Assembly (NCBI RefSeq): GCF_014268585.2 | Contig: NZ_CP077092.1 | Coordinates: 2,790,001-2,854,000, forward strand | Direction of reading: 5' to 3' | From: Pseudomonas iranensis | GTDB lineage: Bacteria; Pseudomonadota; Gammaproteobacteria; Pseudomonadales; Pseudomonadaceae | Length of the DNA: 64,000 nucleotides | In this document: positions 35,598 to 43,922 of the stretch, piece after piece | Numbering within the stretch: the first letter of the stretch is position 1 | Layout of the letters: every line of letters begins with the position of its first letter | Made by a program: the position numbers and the translations under genes | The notes under the pieces: generated by a model | The model's database searches: none | What the model was told of the DNA's origin: nothing | The model's input: the letters and a program-made list of their open reading frames with translations, nothing else

Positions 35598-36485
35598 ATG
35601 AGTTACTACCAGCCGGGCATTCTCGCTACCCCTGTTCCTGCGCAAGCACGTCATCTGTTTTTCGCCCTGGCGTCGGTTGAAGCCTTGCCGCAAGCGATCG
35701 ACAGCCTGCTGATGCTGGTGGATGGCAAGTCGGCGGTGGTTGGCTTTGGTGAGTCATTGACCAAGGCGCTGAATGTCGAAATCGCTGGCCTGCGCAGCTT
35801 CCCGGCGCTGACCGGCGTCGGCGTGAACAACCCGTCGACCCAGCATGCCCTTTGGATCTGGTTGCACGGTGTCGACCGTGGTGAACTGCTCAACCGCTGC
35901 AACGCTATCGAAGCCGCGCTGGCCCCGGCCTTGCGTCTGGTCGAGATGCAGGAAGCCTTCCGCCACATGGACGGCCACGACCTCACCGGTTATGAGGACG
36001 GCACGGAAAACCCCCACGATGACGCCGCTGTCGCCGCCGCGCTGCTGAGCTCCGGCGCAGACGGACTGGTCGGTGGCAGCTTCGCCGCGATCCAGCAGTG
36101 GCAGCACGACCTCAAGGGTTTTCATCGCCTGTCTGCCGGCGCCAAGGACGACATCATGGGACGGCGCTTGAGCGATAACGAAGAAATCGACGACGCGCCG
36201 ATCTCCGCCCACGTCAAACGCACCGCGCAAGAGAGCTTCGCGCCGGAAGCGTTCGTCGTGCGCCGCTCGATGCCATGGATTGAAGGCGATCGTGCCGGTT
36301 TGATGTTCCTCGCCTTCGGCTTTTCGCTGGATGCTTTCGAAGCACAGCTGCGGCGCATGAGCGGCCTGGAGGACGGTATTGCCGATGGCTTGTACCAGAT
36401 CAGTCGGCCGATCACCGGCGGCTACTACTGGTGCCCGCCGCTCAAGGACGGACGCCTTGATCTGCGCGCGCTGCGCATCGGCTGA
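35598..36485 (+). CDS. DyP-type haem peroxidase (YfeX family)
   Basis: 295 residues. The distal signature GYEDGTENP (GxxDG, catalytic Asp134) and the proximal haem His205 in PISAHVKRTAQESF are both present, as are FLAFGFSLDAFEAQLRRM and the C-terminal GGYYWCPP. These enzymes oxidise dyes, porphyrinogens or similar reductants with H2O2. There is no twin-arginine signal and no encapsulin gene nearby, so it should be cytoplasmic. AAGGAG precedes ATG 35598. The oxidoreductase gene follows by 9 bp. Confidence 0.93.
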   Translation: MSYYQPGILATPVPAQARHLFFALASVEALPQAIDSLLMLVDGKSAVVGFGESLTKALNVEIAGLRSFPALTGVGVNNPSTQHALWIWLHGVDRGELLNRCNAIEAALAPALRLVEMQEAFRHMDGHDLTGYEDGTENPHDDAAVAAALLSSGADGLVGGSFAAIQQWQHDLKGFHRLSAGAKDDIMGRRLSDNEEIDDAPISAHVKRTAQESFAPEAFVVRRSMPWIEGDRAGLMFLAFGFSLDAFEAQLRRMSGLEDGIADGLYQISRPITGGYYWCPPLKDGRLDLRALRIG

Positions 36486-36494
36486 GGACTGCCT

Positions 36495-37460
36495 ATGAAC
36501 GTGGTGCGCTGGGGCATGATCGGTTGCGGCAGTGTCGCTGAACGCAAGAGCGGACCGGCCTTTTACAAGGCGCCCGGTTCGGCACTGGTCGCGGTGATGG
36601 GCCGACGCCTCGAAGCCGTCACCGATTACGCTTCGCGCCACGGTATCAGCCGCGTCTATACCGATGTCGATGCGCTGATCAACGATCCCGAAGTCGACGC
36701 GGTGTACATCGCCACACCACCCGACAGCCACCACGCCTACAGCCTGAAAGTCGCCGCCGCCGGCAAGCATTGCTGCGTGGAAAAGCCCATGGCGCTCAAT
36801 GCCGGGCAAAGCCGCGAGATGCAGCAAGCGTTCGCCGCTGCCGGTCTGCACTTGTTCGTCTCCTATTACCGCCGCTCGCTGCCGCGCTTCGCTCAGGTGC
36901 GGCATTGGCTGGAGGAGGGGCGCATCGGTGATGTCCGCCATCTGAGCTGGACACTGACCAAAGCGCCGTCGCCGGCTGATCTTGAGGGGCGCGATAATTG
37001 GCGCACCGATCCGGCGGTGGCCGGCGGCGGATACTTTGCCGATTTGGCCAGCCATGGCCTGGACCTGTTCCAGTATCTGCTTGGCGACATCGTTGAAGTC
37101 GCCGGTTTCACCGCGCGTCAGGCGGGTCTGTACGCGGCGGAAGATGCGGTCAGCGCCACTTGGCGGTTCGCTTCCGGAGCGCTGGGCATGGGCTGCTGGA
37201 ACTTTGTTGCGGATCGGCGCGAGGATCGCGTCGAGATTATCGGCAGCCAAGGGCGGATCGGGTTTTCGGTGTTCGACGAGCATCCGGTACAGCTCTTTGC
37301 CGAGGAGCAGCTCAGCCTGGAGATTGCCCATCACGAGCATATCCAGTGGCACCACGTGCTGGGGATGAATGCGCATATTCGGGGTGATTCACAGCATCCC
37401 GCCGTGGCCGAGCAAGCCATCAAGACCGATTGGGTCATGGACCGGATACTCAAACGCTGA
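36495..37460 (+). CDS. Gfo/Idh/MocA family oxidoreductase
   Basis: 321 residues. The Rossmann start WGMIGCGSVAERKSGPAF, AVYIATPPDSHHAYSLKVA and the catalytic EKP in KHCCVEKPMALN define the family; a C-terminal Gfo/Idh/MocA alpha-beta domain with AGGGYFADLASHGLDLFQ-like sequence carries the active-site His. These enzymes oxidise or reduce sugar or inositol-like hydroxyls with NAD(P). It is directly downstream of the DyP peroxidase, with no obvious pathway link. Confidence 0.9.
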   Translation: MNVVRWGMIGCGSVAERKSGPAFYKAPGSALVAVMGRRLEAVTDYASRHGISRVYTDVDALINDPEVDAVYIATPPDSHHAYSLKVAAAGKHCCVEKPMALNAGQSREMQQAFAAAGLHLFVSYYRRSLPRFAQVRHWLEEGRIGDVRHLSWTLTKAPSPADLEGRDNWRTDPAVAGGGYFADLASHGLDLFQYLLGDIVEVAGFTARQAGLYAAEDAVSATWRFASGALGMGCWNFVADRREDRVEIIGSQGRIGFSVFDEHPVQLFAEEQLSLEIAHHEHIQWHHVLGMNAHIRGDSQHPAVAEQAIKTDWVMDRILKR

Positions 37461-37477
37461 ATAGCTCACGATCCCCT

Positions 37478-37567
37478 GTGGGAGCGAGCCTGCTCGCGAA
37501 AGCGGTGTGTCAGTCACGGAGGTATTGTCTGACAGAATGCTTTCGCGAGCAGGCTCGCTCCCACAGG
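37478..37567. repeat. REPIN
   Basis: GTGGGAGCGAGCCTGCTCGCGA at 37478 is inverted as TCGCGAGCAGGCTCGCTCCC ending near 37567. It lies between the oxidoreductase gene and the GntR promoter region. Confidence 0.85.
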
Positions 37568-37632
37568 TGTCCCACAGGTCTCCCGGCGCAACGCGCATCT
37601 AAGGTTATGCCCAAACAATATTTCTCAACCTC

Positions 37633-37672
37633 GTCATAACCTCTCTAAGATCACGTCATAACTCGTTATAAC
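37633..37672. promoter_or_regulatory. candidate GntR operator (GTCATAAC repeats)
   Basis: GTCATAAC occurs at 37633-37640 and 37655-37662 (22 bp apart, two helical turns). It is followed by the self-complementary GTTATAAC at 37665-37672, 14 bp before the GntR start codon. This crowding suggests autoregulation of the regulator and its downstream operon. Confidence 0.5.
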
Positions 37673-37685
37673 AAGTGATCCGACG

Positions 37686-38438
37686 ATGACCGATAACGTT
37701 CTCTCCCTCAGTAGCGTTCCGCTGCACACCCAACTGCGCGACGTTCTGCGTGCGCGGATTCTCGACGGTGAATACCCGCAAGACAGTCAGATGCCTTCCG
37801 AAAGCGAACTCGGTGCGCTGTTCAAAGTCAGCCGCATCACCGTGCGCCAGGCACTCGGTGATCTGCAAAAGGAAGGCCTGATCTTCAAGATCCATGGCAA
37901 GGGCACCTTTGTCGCCAAGCCGAAAACCTTTCAGAACGTCGGCAGCCTGCAAGGCCTCGCCGAGTCGATGACCGGGCGCGGCTACGAGGTGATCAACCGC
38001 CTGCGCAGTTTCAAATTCATTCCGGCCGACAAGCGTGTCGCCGAGCGTCTGCAGGTGACCGAGGGTGAAATCGTCGCGCAGATCAAACGCGTGCGCCTGA
38101 TCAACCGCGAGCCGATCTCGCTGGAAATCACTTACCTGCCCAAAGCCGTCGGCGAGCGATTGGAAAAGGCTGATCTGGTCACCCGCGACATCTTTTTGAT
38201 CCTCGAAAACGACTGCGGCATCGCCCTCGGCCACGCCGATCTGGCCATCGACGCAGTGCTGGCCGACAGCGATCTGACCCAGGCGCTCAACGTCGAAGCA
38301 GGCTCGCCGATCATGCGCATCGAGCGCCTGACCCATGACGCCCAGGGCCAGCCGCTGGATTTTGAACACCTTTATTACCGTGGCGATGCGTTCCAGTACC
38401 GCCTGCGGATCGACCGGCAAAAAGGGGAGCAGGCATGA
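37686..38438 (+). CDS. GntR/HutC-type regulator with UTRA domain
   Basis: 250 residues. The N-terminal winged helix (about 12-78) has PLHTQLRDVLRARILDGEY, MPSESELGALFKVSRITVRQ and LIFKIHGKGTFVAKP. The C-terminal UTRA ligand domain (about 95-240) has LEITYLPKAVGERLE and FEHLYYRGDAFQYRL. Its stop overlaps the flavoprotein start by ATGA, so regulator and first structural gene are translationally coupled. It probably senses the substrate of the downstream importer and enzymes (inference). Confidence 0.92.
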   Translation: MTDNVLSLSSVPLHTQLRDVLRARILDGEYPQDSQMPSESELGALFKVSRITVRQALGDLQKEGLIFKIHGKGTFVAKPKTFQNVGSLQGLAESMTGRGYEVINRLRSFKFIPADKRVAERLQVTEGEIVAQIKRVRLINREPISLEITYLPKAVGERLEKADLVTRDIFLILENDCGIALGHADLAIDAVLADSDLTQALNVEAGSPIMRIERLTHDAQGQPLDFEHLYYRGDAFQYRLRIDRQKGEQA

Positions 38439-40165
38439 CCCGCAACGTTCTAGAACAGGAATACGACATCGTCGTGATTGGCGGCGGTACGGCCGGGCCG
38501 ATGGCGGCGATCAAGGCCAAGGAGAAGAACCGCGATTTGCGCGTGTTGCTGGTCGACAAGGCCAACGTCAAGCGCAGCGGCGCGATCAGCATGGGCATGG
38601 ACGGCCTGAACAACGCGATCATCCCGGGGCATTCCACGCCAGAGCAGTACACCAAGGAAATCACCATCGCCAACGACGGCATCGTCAATCAGGCGGCGGT
38701 CTACGCGTATGCGACGCACAGTTTTGAAACCATCGAACAACTCGACCGCTGGGGCGTGAAGTTCGAGAAGGACGAAACCGGTGACTACGCGGTGAAAAAG
38801 GTTCACCACATGGGCGCCTATGTGCTGCCGATGCCGGAAGGGCACGACATCAAGAAAGTCCTGTATCGGCAGTTGAAACGTGCGCGGGTGAGCATCACCA
38901 ATCGCCTGGTCTGCACGCGTTTGCTGACCGACGAGGAGGGCGCGGTCAACGGAGTGATGGGCTTCGATTGCCGCACCGCCGACTTCCATGTGATCAAGGC
39001 GAAAGCGGTGATTCTCGCCTGCGGCGCGGCCGGGCGCCTCGGTCTGCCGTCGTCGGGCTACCTGATGGGCACTTACGAAAACCCGACCAATGCCGGTGAC
39101 GGCTACGCGATGGCCTATCACGCAGGCGCCGAACTGGCCAATCTTGAGTGCTTTCAGATCAACCCGCTGATCAAGGACTACAACGGTCCGGCCTGCGCCT
39201 ACGTCACCGGCCCGCTGGGTGGCTACACCGCCAACAACAAGGGTGAACGCTTCATCGAGTGCGACTACTGGAGCGGGCAGATGATGTGGGAATTTCACCA
39301 GGAACTGGAAAGCGGCAACGGCCCGGTGTTCCTCAAACTCGATCACCTGGCCGAGGAAACCATCCAGAACATCGAGGAAATCCTGCACAGCAACGAGCGC
39401 CCGAGCCGTGGCCAGTTCCACGCCAACCGTGGCACCGACTACCGCACGCAGATGGTCGAAATGCACATTTCGGAAATCGGTTTTTGCAGCGGCCACTCGG
39501 CGTCCGGTGTGTGGGTCAACGAGCGAGCCGAGACGTCGGTCAAGGGCTTGTACTCGGCCGGCGACATGGCTGCGGTGCCGCACAATTACATGCTCGGCGC
39601 GTTCACTTACGGCTGGTTCGCCGGGCACAACGCCGCGGAATTTGTCGCCGGTCGCGAGTTTTCCGCACTGGACAGCGAGCAGATCGCCAAGGAGAAAGCC
39701 CGGGTCTACGCGCCGCTCGATCGCCAGGACGGTCTGCCGCCGGCGCAGGTCGAATACAAACTGCGGCGCTTCGTCAACGACTACCTGCAACCGCCGAAAG
39801 TGACCAAGAAGATGCAGATCGGCCTGCAACGCTTCAGCGACATCGAGCGCGATCTCGAGCAGATGAAAGCCAACAACGCTCACGAACTGATGCGAGCGAT
39901 GGAAACCAGCGTGATCCGCGACTGTGCCGAAATGGCCGCCCGCGCGTCGTTGTTCCGCGCCGAAAGCCGCTGGGGCCTGTACCACTATCGCGTCGATCAT
40001 CCGCAACGCAACGACGCCGAGTGGTTCTGCCATTGTCATCTGAAGAAGGGCGAGGACGGCAAGATGACCAGTTTCAAGAAAGCCGTCGAGCCTTACATCA
40101 TCCCGCTCGACGCCGAGGAAATGCAGGCTTACGACCGCCTGCGGGTCGGCGCCTTCGCCGCTTGA
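38435..40165 (+). CDS. flavoprotein of the adenylylsulfate reductase / fumarate reductase type
   Basis: 576 residues. The FAD-binding start is EYDIVVIGGGTAGPMAAIKAK (about 10-30) with RSGAISMGMDGLNNA soon after. KAVILACGAAGRLGLPSSG, GDGYAMAYHAGAELANLECFQ and GLYSAGDMAAVPHNYMLGAFTYGWFAG are the conserved FAD/substrate elements. A helical C-terminal domain and a WFCHCHLKKGEDG Cys/His stretch follow. With the ferredoxin gene next to it the pair resembles AprA-AprB, but the organism should be an aerobic heterotroph. The substrate is unknown; a sulfur or dicarboxylate compound is only a guess. Confidence 0.85.
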   Translation: MTRNVLEQEYDIVVIGGGTAGPMAAIKAKEKNRDLRVLLVDKANVKRSGAISMGMDGLNNAIIPGHSTPEQYTKEITIANDGIVNQAAVYAYATHSFETIEQLDRWGVKFEKDETGDYAVKKVHHMGAYVLPMPEGHDIKKVLYRQLKRARVSITNRLVCTRLLTDEEGAVNGVMGFDCRTADFHVIKAKAVILACGAAGRLGLPSSGYLMGTYENPTNAGDGYAMAYHAGAELANLECFQINPLIKDYNGPACAYVTGPLGGYTANNKGERFIECDYWSGQMMWEFHQELESGNGPVFLKLDHLAEETIQNIEEILHSNERPSRGQFHANRGTDYRTQMVEMHISEIGFCSGHSASGVWVNERAETSVKGLYSAGDMAAVPHNYMLGAFTYGWFAGHNAAEFVAGREFSALDSEQIAKEKARVYAPLDRQDGLPPAQVEYKLRRFVNDYLQPPKVTKKMQIGLQRFSDIERDLEQMKANNAHELMRAMETSVIRDCAEMAARASLFRAESRWGLYHYRVDHPQRNDAEWFCHCHLKKGEDGKMTSFKKAVEPYIIPLDAEEMQAYDRLRVGAFAA

Positions 40166-40192
40166 TGCATCACTGAAAAGAGAGTCCGAACC

Positions 40193-40438
40193 ATGGCTTA
40201 TCAAGCTCAGGAAATCTTCTTCCGCTCCAACGCGCCGGTCACGGTCGACGAGGACAAATGCATCGCCGAAAAGGGCTGCACCGTGTGCGTCGACGTCTGC
40301 CCGATGGACCTGCTGGCGATCAACCCGGCCACGCAAAAGGCCTACATGGCGTTCGATGAATGCTGGTACTGCATGCCGTGCGAGAAGGATTGCCCGACGG
40401 GGGCGGTGAAGGTCGACATCCCCTATCTCCTGCGGTGA
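40193..40438 (+). CDS. two-cluster 4Fe-4S ferredoxin (AprB-like)
   Basis: 81 residues with eight Cys in two sets: CIAEKGCTVCVDVCP and CWYCMPCEKDCPTGA. This supports two [4Fe-4S] clusters. The layout resembles the short beta subunit of adenylylsulfate reductases. It starts 27 bp after the flavoprotein and probably carries electrons to or from it. A REPIN follows its stop immediately. Confidence 0.9.
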   Translation: MAYQAQEIFFRSNAPVTVDEDKCIAEKGCTVCVDVCPMDLLAINPATQKAYMAFDECWYCMPCEKDCPTGAVKVDIPYLLR

Positions 40439-40450
40439 CAGGTCGGACGC

Positions 40451-40543
40451 CATCGCTGGCAAGCCAGCTCCCACAGGCTTCTCTAGCGTGTGCGAAATTT
40501 TGTTCCACTACAGATCCCTGTGGGAGCTGGCTTGCCAGCGATG
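40451..40543. repeat. REPIN inside the gene cluster
   Basis: CATCGCTGGCAAGCCAGCTC at 40451 is inverted as GAGCTGGCTTGCCAGCGATG ending at 40543. It separates the ferredoxin gene from the binding-protein gene; no gene is seen in 40439-40675. Confidence 0.85.
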
Positions 40544-40675
40544 AGGCTCGCCGGGACAACCTAAAAGCTACCCGGAAACCCCGGACGCTCGATTCACCGA
40601 AAACCCCTCGTTTCCCACCGCGCCCCGATCGCGGCGGAGACGAACTTCAAACCAATGATTCGAGGGGAAACACTC

Positions 40676-42079
40676 ATGTTGCGTGCAGCACTCGCCGGTC
40701 TGGTACTGGCTTCATTCACCTTGTCGGCCTCCGCCGAAACCATCCGCATCGCCATCGGCACCCAGGACACCACCATCAACTGCGCCGCCGGCGGCCTGTT
40801 GATCCGTGAACTCGGTCTGCTGGAAAAATACCTGCCCCACGATGGCGCCTACAAAGATGCGAAATACGACGTGCAGTGGAAGAATTTCACCAGTGGCGCG
40901 CCGCTGACCAACGAGATGGTCGCCGGCAAACTCGATTTCGGTGCCATGGCCGATTTCCCCGGTGCGTTCAACGGTGTGGCGTTCGAAACGGCGGGCAAGC
41001 ACAGCCTGTTCATCAGCGTGCTGTCGGGCAGCATCAAGGGCAGCGGCAACGGCATCGTCGTGCCGAGCGCTTCGTCGGTGCAAAGCCTCAGCGAACTCAA
41101 GGGCAAGACCATTTCGGTGCCGTTCGCCTCGACGGCTCACGGCATGTTGCTGCGCGCCGTGGCAGAGCAGGGCTGGGACCCGCTCAAGGATGTCAACATC
41201 ATCGCCCAGCCACCGGAAGTCGCCGGCTCGGCATTGCAGGCCGGCAAGATCGACGCTCACGCCGACTTTGTGCCTTTCGCCGAGCTGTTCCCGAGCCGTG
41301 GTTTCGCCCGCAAGATCTACGACGGCGCTCAGGCCAACGCGCCGACTTTCCATGGCGCACTGGTCGATCAGGCCTACGCCAAAAAGTACCCGGAAATCGT
41401 CGTCGCCTATCTGCGTGCGAGCATCGAAGCCAACCAACTGCTCGCCGCCGAACCGGAGAAGTACAGCGAACTGATCGCCAAGGTCACCGGGGTCGATGCC
41501 GAGGTCAACTACCTGTTCCATGGCCCGTTGGGCGTGCAGACCCGCGACCTGAGCTGGAAGCCTGAATATCGCCAGGCTGTGGGTACTGCCATCGATACCC
41601 TGAAGCTGCTGAAGAAAGCCGATCGCGGGCTCGACCTGAACAGCTTCATCGACGACCAGTACATTCGCGCCGCGTTCAAGGCTTCGAACCTCGATTACAC
41701 CGCGCAACTGGCCAACTACGCGCAGACGCCATTGCCGGGTGTGGATGCGGCGACGGGCAAAGCCATCACCGACGTCAGCCATGTCGCGGAAATCTGGGTG
41801 CGTGGCGAGGAAAAAGTCCGCCGTTATGGCTCGGCTGAAGCGGCGTTCACCGCGTTGGCAGGGTTGAAGCAGGAGGGCAAGAACATTCGCGCGGTGTATG
41901 CGCAGGCCAGTGACAGCGGGATCAAGTTGCTCGCTGAACAGGCGTGGTTTGCCAGCGACGCCAAGGGCGGCCTCAGCGCATTTCTGCTCAAGGGCCAGGC
42001 CCGGCAATACGCTGCGGCGCAGGGTGGCAAGGTGTTCGACTTTAGCGATGCCACTGCGCAAGCCGTTGCCGCGCGCTGA
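40676..42079 (+). CDS. ABC transporter substrate-binding protein (nitrate/sulfonate type) with C-terminal extension
   Basis: 467 residues. A signal peptide is clear (MLRAALAGLVLASFTLSASA, cleavage before ETIRIA). The periplasmic binding fold (about 21-340) has MVAGKLDFGAMADFPGAFNG and AGSALQAGKIDAHADFVPFAE, typical of the NrtA/SsuA/TauA group. After residue about 370 an extra domain of about 95 residues follows, with VSHVAEIWVRGEEKVRRYGS, LLAEQAWFASDAKGG and AAAQGGKVFDFSDAT. Parts resemble NosL-like proteins, which is unusual for a binding protein. GAGGGG precedes ATG 40676. The permease and ATPase genes follow. Confidence 0.87.
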   Translation: MLRAALAGLVLASFTLSASAETIRIAIGTQDTTINCAAGGLLIRELGLLEKYLPHDGAYKDAKYDVQWKNFTSGAPLTNEMVAGKLDFGAMADFPGAFNGVAFETAGKHSLFISVLSGSIKGSGNGIVVPSASSVQSLSELKGKTISVPFASTAHGMLLRAVAEQGWDPLKDVNIIAQPPEVAGSALQAGKIDAHADFVPFAELFPSRGFARKIYDGAQANAPTFHGALVDQAYAKKYPEIVVAYLRASIEANQLLAAEPEKYSELIAKVTGVDAEVNYLFHGPLGVQTRDLSWKPEYRQAVGTAIDTLKLLKKADRGLDLNSFIDDQYIRAAFKASNLDYTAQLANYAQTPLPGVDAATGKAITDVSHVAEIWVRGEEKVRRYGSAEAAFTALAGLKQEGKNIRAVYAQASDSGIKLLAEQAWFASDAKGGLSAFLLKGQARQYAAAQGGKVFDFSDATAQAVAAR

Positions 42080-42090
42080 AGACCAAAAGC

Positions 42091-42251
42091 CCCTCACCCT
42101 AACCCTCTCCCGGAGGGAGAGGGGACTGACCCAGTTGTTGGTGAGAGATACGCCGACGTGAAGTACCGAGTCGAACTCAGGTCGTGAAAAGCACGCCAAT
42201 CGGCTCCCTTTCCCCCTCGCCCCCCTGGGGGAGAGGGCTGGGGTGAGGGGG
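42091..42251. repeat. CTCACCC-type palindromic repeat pair inside the gene cluster
   Basis: Two long palindromes (from 42091, and to 42251) bracket a spacer like the one at 21892-21974. It fills the 215-bp gap between the binding-protein and permease genes. Confidence 0.82.
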
Positions 42252-42294
42252 TAAATCTCAGCCATCACAGAGAACCCGAACTGGAAACCGGACT

Positions 42295-43074
42295 ATGAAA
42301 ACACCCTTGCGCTGGACATCAAGAGCCGCCTCACTGCTGCTCTGCCTGCTCTTCTGGCAGCTCGCCGCCAGCCACCACTGGAACCTCGGCCTGGTCACCT
42401 TCGCCAATGTGCCAACTCCCTTGGCGGTCATCGAAGCCGCGCTGGGCCTGGGCGACTCGGGCAAACTCTGGCAGCACCTGAGCAGCAGCCTCGGCCGCGT
42501 TTTCGCCGGCTACCTAGCGGCACTGATCATCGGCATCGCCCTGGGCCTGGCCATCGGCCGGTCGAAATGGGCCGAAGACATTCTGCTGCCACCACTGGAG
42601 GTCCTGCGCCCGATCCCCGCCGTGGCGTGGATTCCGCTGGCGATCCTGATGTTTCCATCCTCGGAATTGTCGATGGTCTTTATCACCTTCACCGGCGCGC
42701 TGTTCCCGATCCTGCTCAACACCGTGCACGGCGTCGAAGGCGTCGATCCACGCCTGATCGCCTCGGCAAAAAGCCTCGGAGCAGGGCGCCGGGCGATTCT
42801 GCTGGAAGTAATCCTGCCGGGCGCTGCGCCGAGCATCATTACCGGCCTGGCGATCGGCATGGGCACTTCGTGGTTCTGCCTGGTGACGGCGGAAATGATC
42901 TCCGGGCAGTTCGGTATCGGTTACTACACCTGGGAGTCCTACACCATTCAGAACTACGCCGACATTGTCGTCGGCATGCTCCTGATCGGCGTGTTGGGCA
43001 TGGGCAGCAGTTGGCTGATCAAACGCCTGGGCGGCTTGTTCACGCCTTGGCATCGACCGCGAGGCAAAGCCTGA
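42295..43074 (+). CDS. ABC transporter permease (nitrate/sulfonate type)
   Basis: 259 residues with about six TM helices; inner membrane. The EAA-like loop contacting the ATPase has DPRLIASAKSLGAGRRAILLEVILPGAAP near 150-180. PLEVLRPIPAVAWIPLAIL matches SsuC/TauC/NrtB. It works with the neighbouring binding protein and ATPase. Its stop overlaps the ATPase start by one base (TGATG). Confidence 0.92.
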   Translation: MKTPLRWTSRAASLLLCLLFWQLAASHHWNLGLVTFANVPTPLAVIEAALGLGDSGKLWQHLSSSLGRVFAGYLAALIIGIALGLAIGRSKWAEDILLPPLEVLRPIPAVAWIPLAILMFPSSELSMVFITFTGALFPILLNTVHGVEGVDPRLIASAKSLGAGRRAILLEVILPGAAPSIITGLAIGMGTSWFCLVTAEMISGQFGIGYYTWESYTIQNYADIVVGMLLIGVLGMGSSWLIKRLGGLFTPWHRPRGKA

Positions 43075-43922
43075 TGAGCGTGATGCAAACCCCGGAAGGG
43101 CGGATCGACATTCGCCAGTTGTCCATCGTCCTCGGCCAGGGCCGCGAAGCCTTCGAAGCGGTGCAGGGTCTCGATTGCCAGATCGAACCCGGCCAGTTCG
43201 TATGCATTCTCGGCCCGTCCGGTTGCGGCAAGTCGACCTTGCTTGGCGCCCTGGCCGGACACTTGAATGGGGGTACCGGCAGCTTGAAAGTCGACGGCAG
43301 CGCGGTAGCCGGCCCGTCGTCGCAGCGCGGCATGGTGTTTCAGCACCACACGCTGTTCCCGTGGCGCACGGTGCGCGACAACGTCGCCTTCGGCCTGAAG
43401 ATGCGCGGCGTCGGCAAGACTGAGCGCCGTCGCGCCGCTGACGACATCCTCAAACTGGTCGGCCTCGAAGGCTTTGCCGAGCGCTGGCCGGATCAACTCT
43501 CCGGAGGCATGCAGCAACGGGTGGAGATTGCCCGGGTGCTGGTCAATCGCCCGCGCCTGTTGCTGATGGACGAGCCGTTTGGCGCGCTGGATGCGCTGAC
43601 CCGCTTGAACATGCAGGAACTGCTGCTGGACATCTGGACGCGCATCCGCACCACGGTGGTTTTCGTCACCCATGACATCGACGAGGCGCTGTTTCTAGCC
43701 GATCGCTTGCTGGTAATGAGCGCGCGACCAGGGCGAATCATCGAAGACCTGCGTCTGGACTTTCCACGCCCGCGTACCAGTGAGCTGGTGACCAGCCCCG
43801 AGTTCGCTCGACTGAAACGCCATTGCCTCGACCTGCTGCGCCACGACAACGACCGACCGCTGCCGCGCCTCAACCCGCTCGGCCTGCCTCCTGAAAACCC
43901 TTTGCCGCGATTTGCCCTATGA
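43074..43922 (+). CDS. ABC transporter ATP-binding protein (nitrate/sulfonate type)
   Basis: 282 residues. Walker A GPSGCGKSTLL (about 47-57), Q-loop in MVFQHHTLFPWRT, signature LSGGMQQRVEIARVL, Walker B LLLMDEPFGALD and switch His in VFVTHDIDEAL are intact. The start is set at ATG 43074, overlapping the permease stop; the open frame extends further upstream without a start context. It overlaps the HEAT-repeat gene by 4 bp (ATGA). Confidence 0.93.
   Translation: MSVMQTPEGRIDIRQLSIVLGQGREAFEAVQGLDCQIEPGQFVCILGPSGCGKSTLLGALAGHLNGGTGSLKVDGSAVAGPSSQRGMVFQHHTLFPWRTVRDNVAFGLKMRGVGKTERRRAADDILKLVGLEGFAERWPDQLSGGMQQRVEIARVLVNRPRLLLMDEPFGALDALTRLNMQELLLDIWTRIRTTVVFVTHDIDEALFLADRLLVMSARPGRIIEDLRLDFPRPRTSELVTSPEFARLKRHCLDLLRHDNDRPLPRLNPLGLPPENPLPRFAL

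Noticed and set aside
38435..40438. Bona fide dissimilatory adenylylsulfate reductase (AprAB)
   Set aside because: Only general AprA/FrdA-like FAD motifs are visible, the flavoprotein is shorter than typical AprA, and no sat, dsr, sox or qmo genes are near; the specific function is left open.
38450..40474. Long open frame on the - strand opposite the flavoprotein and ferredoxin
   Set aside because: It lacks any domain signature, while the + strand has FAD and Fe-S motifs; shadow of codon bias.
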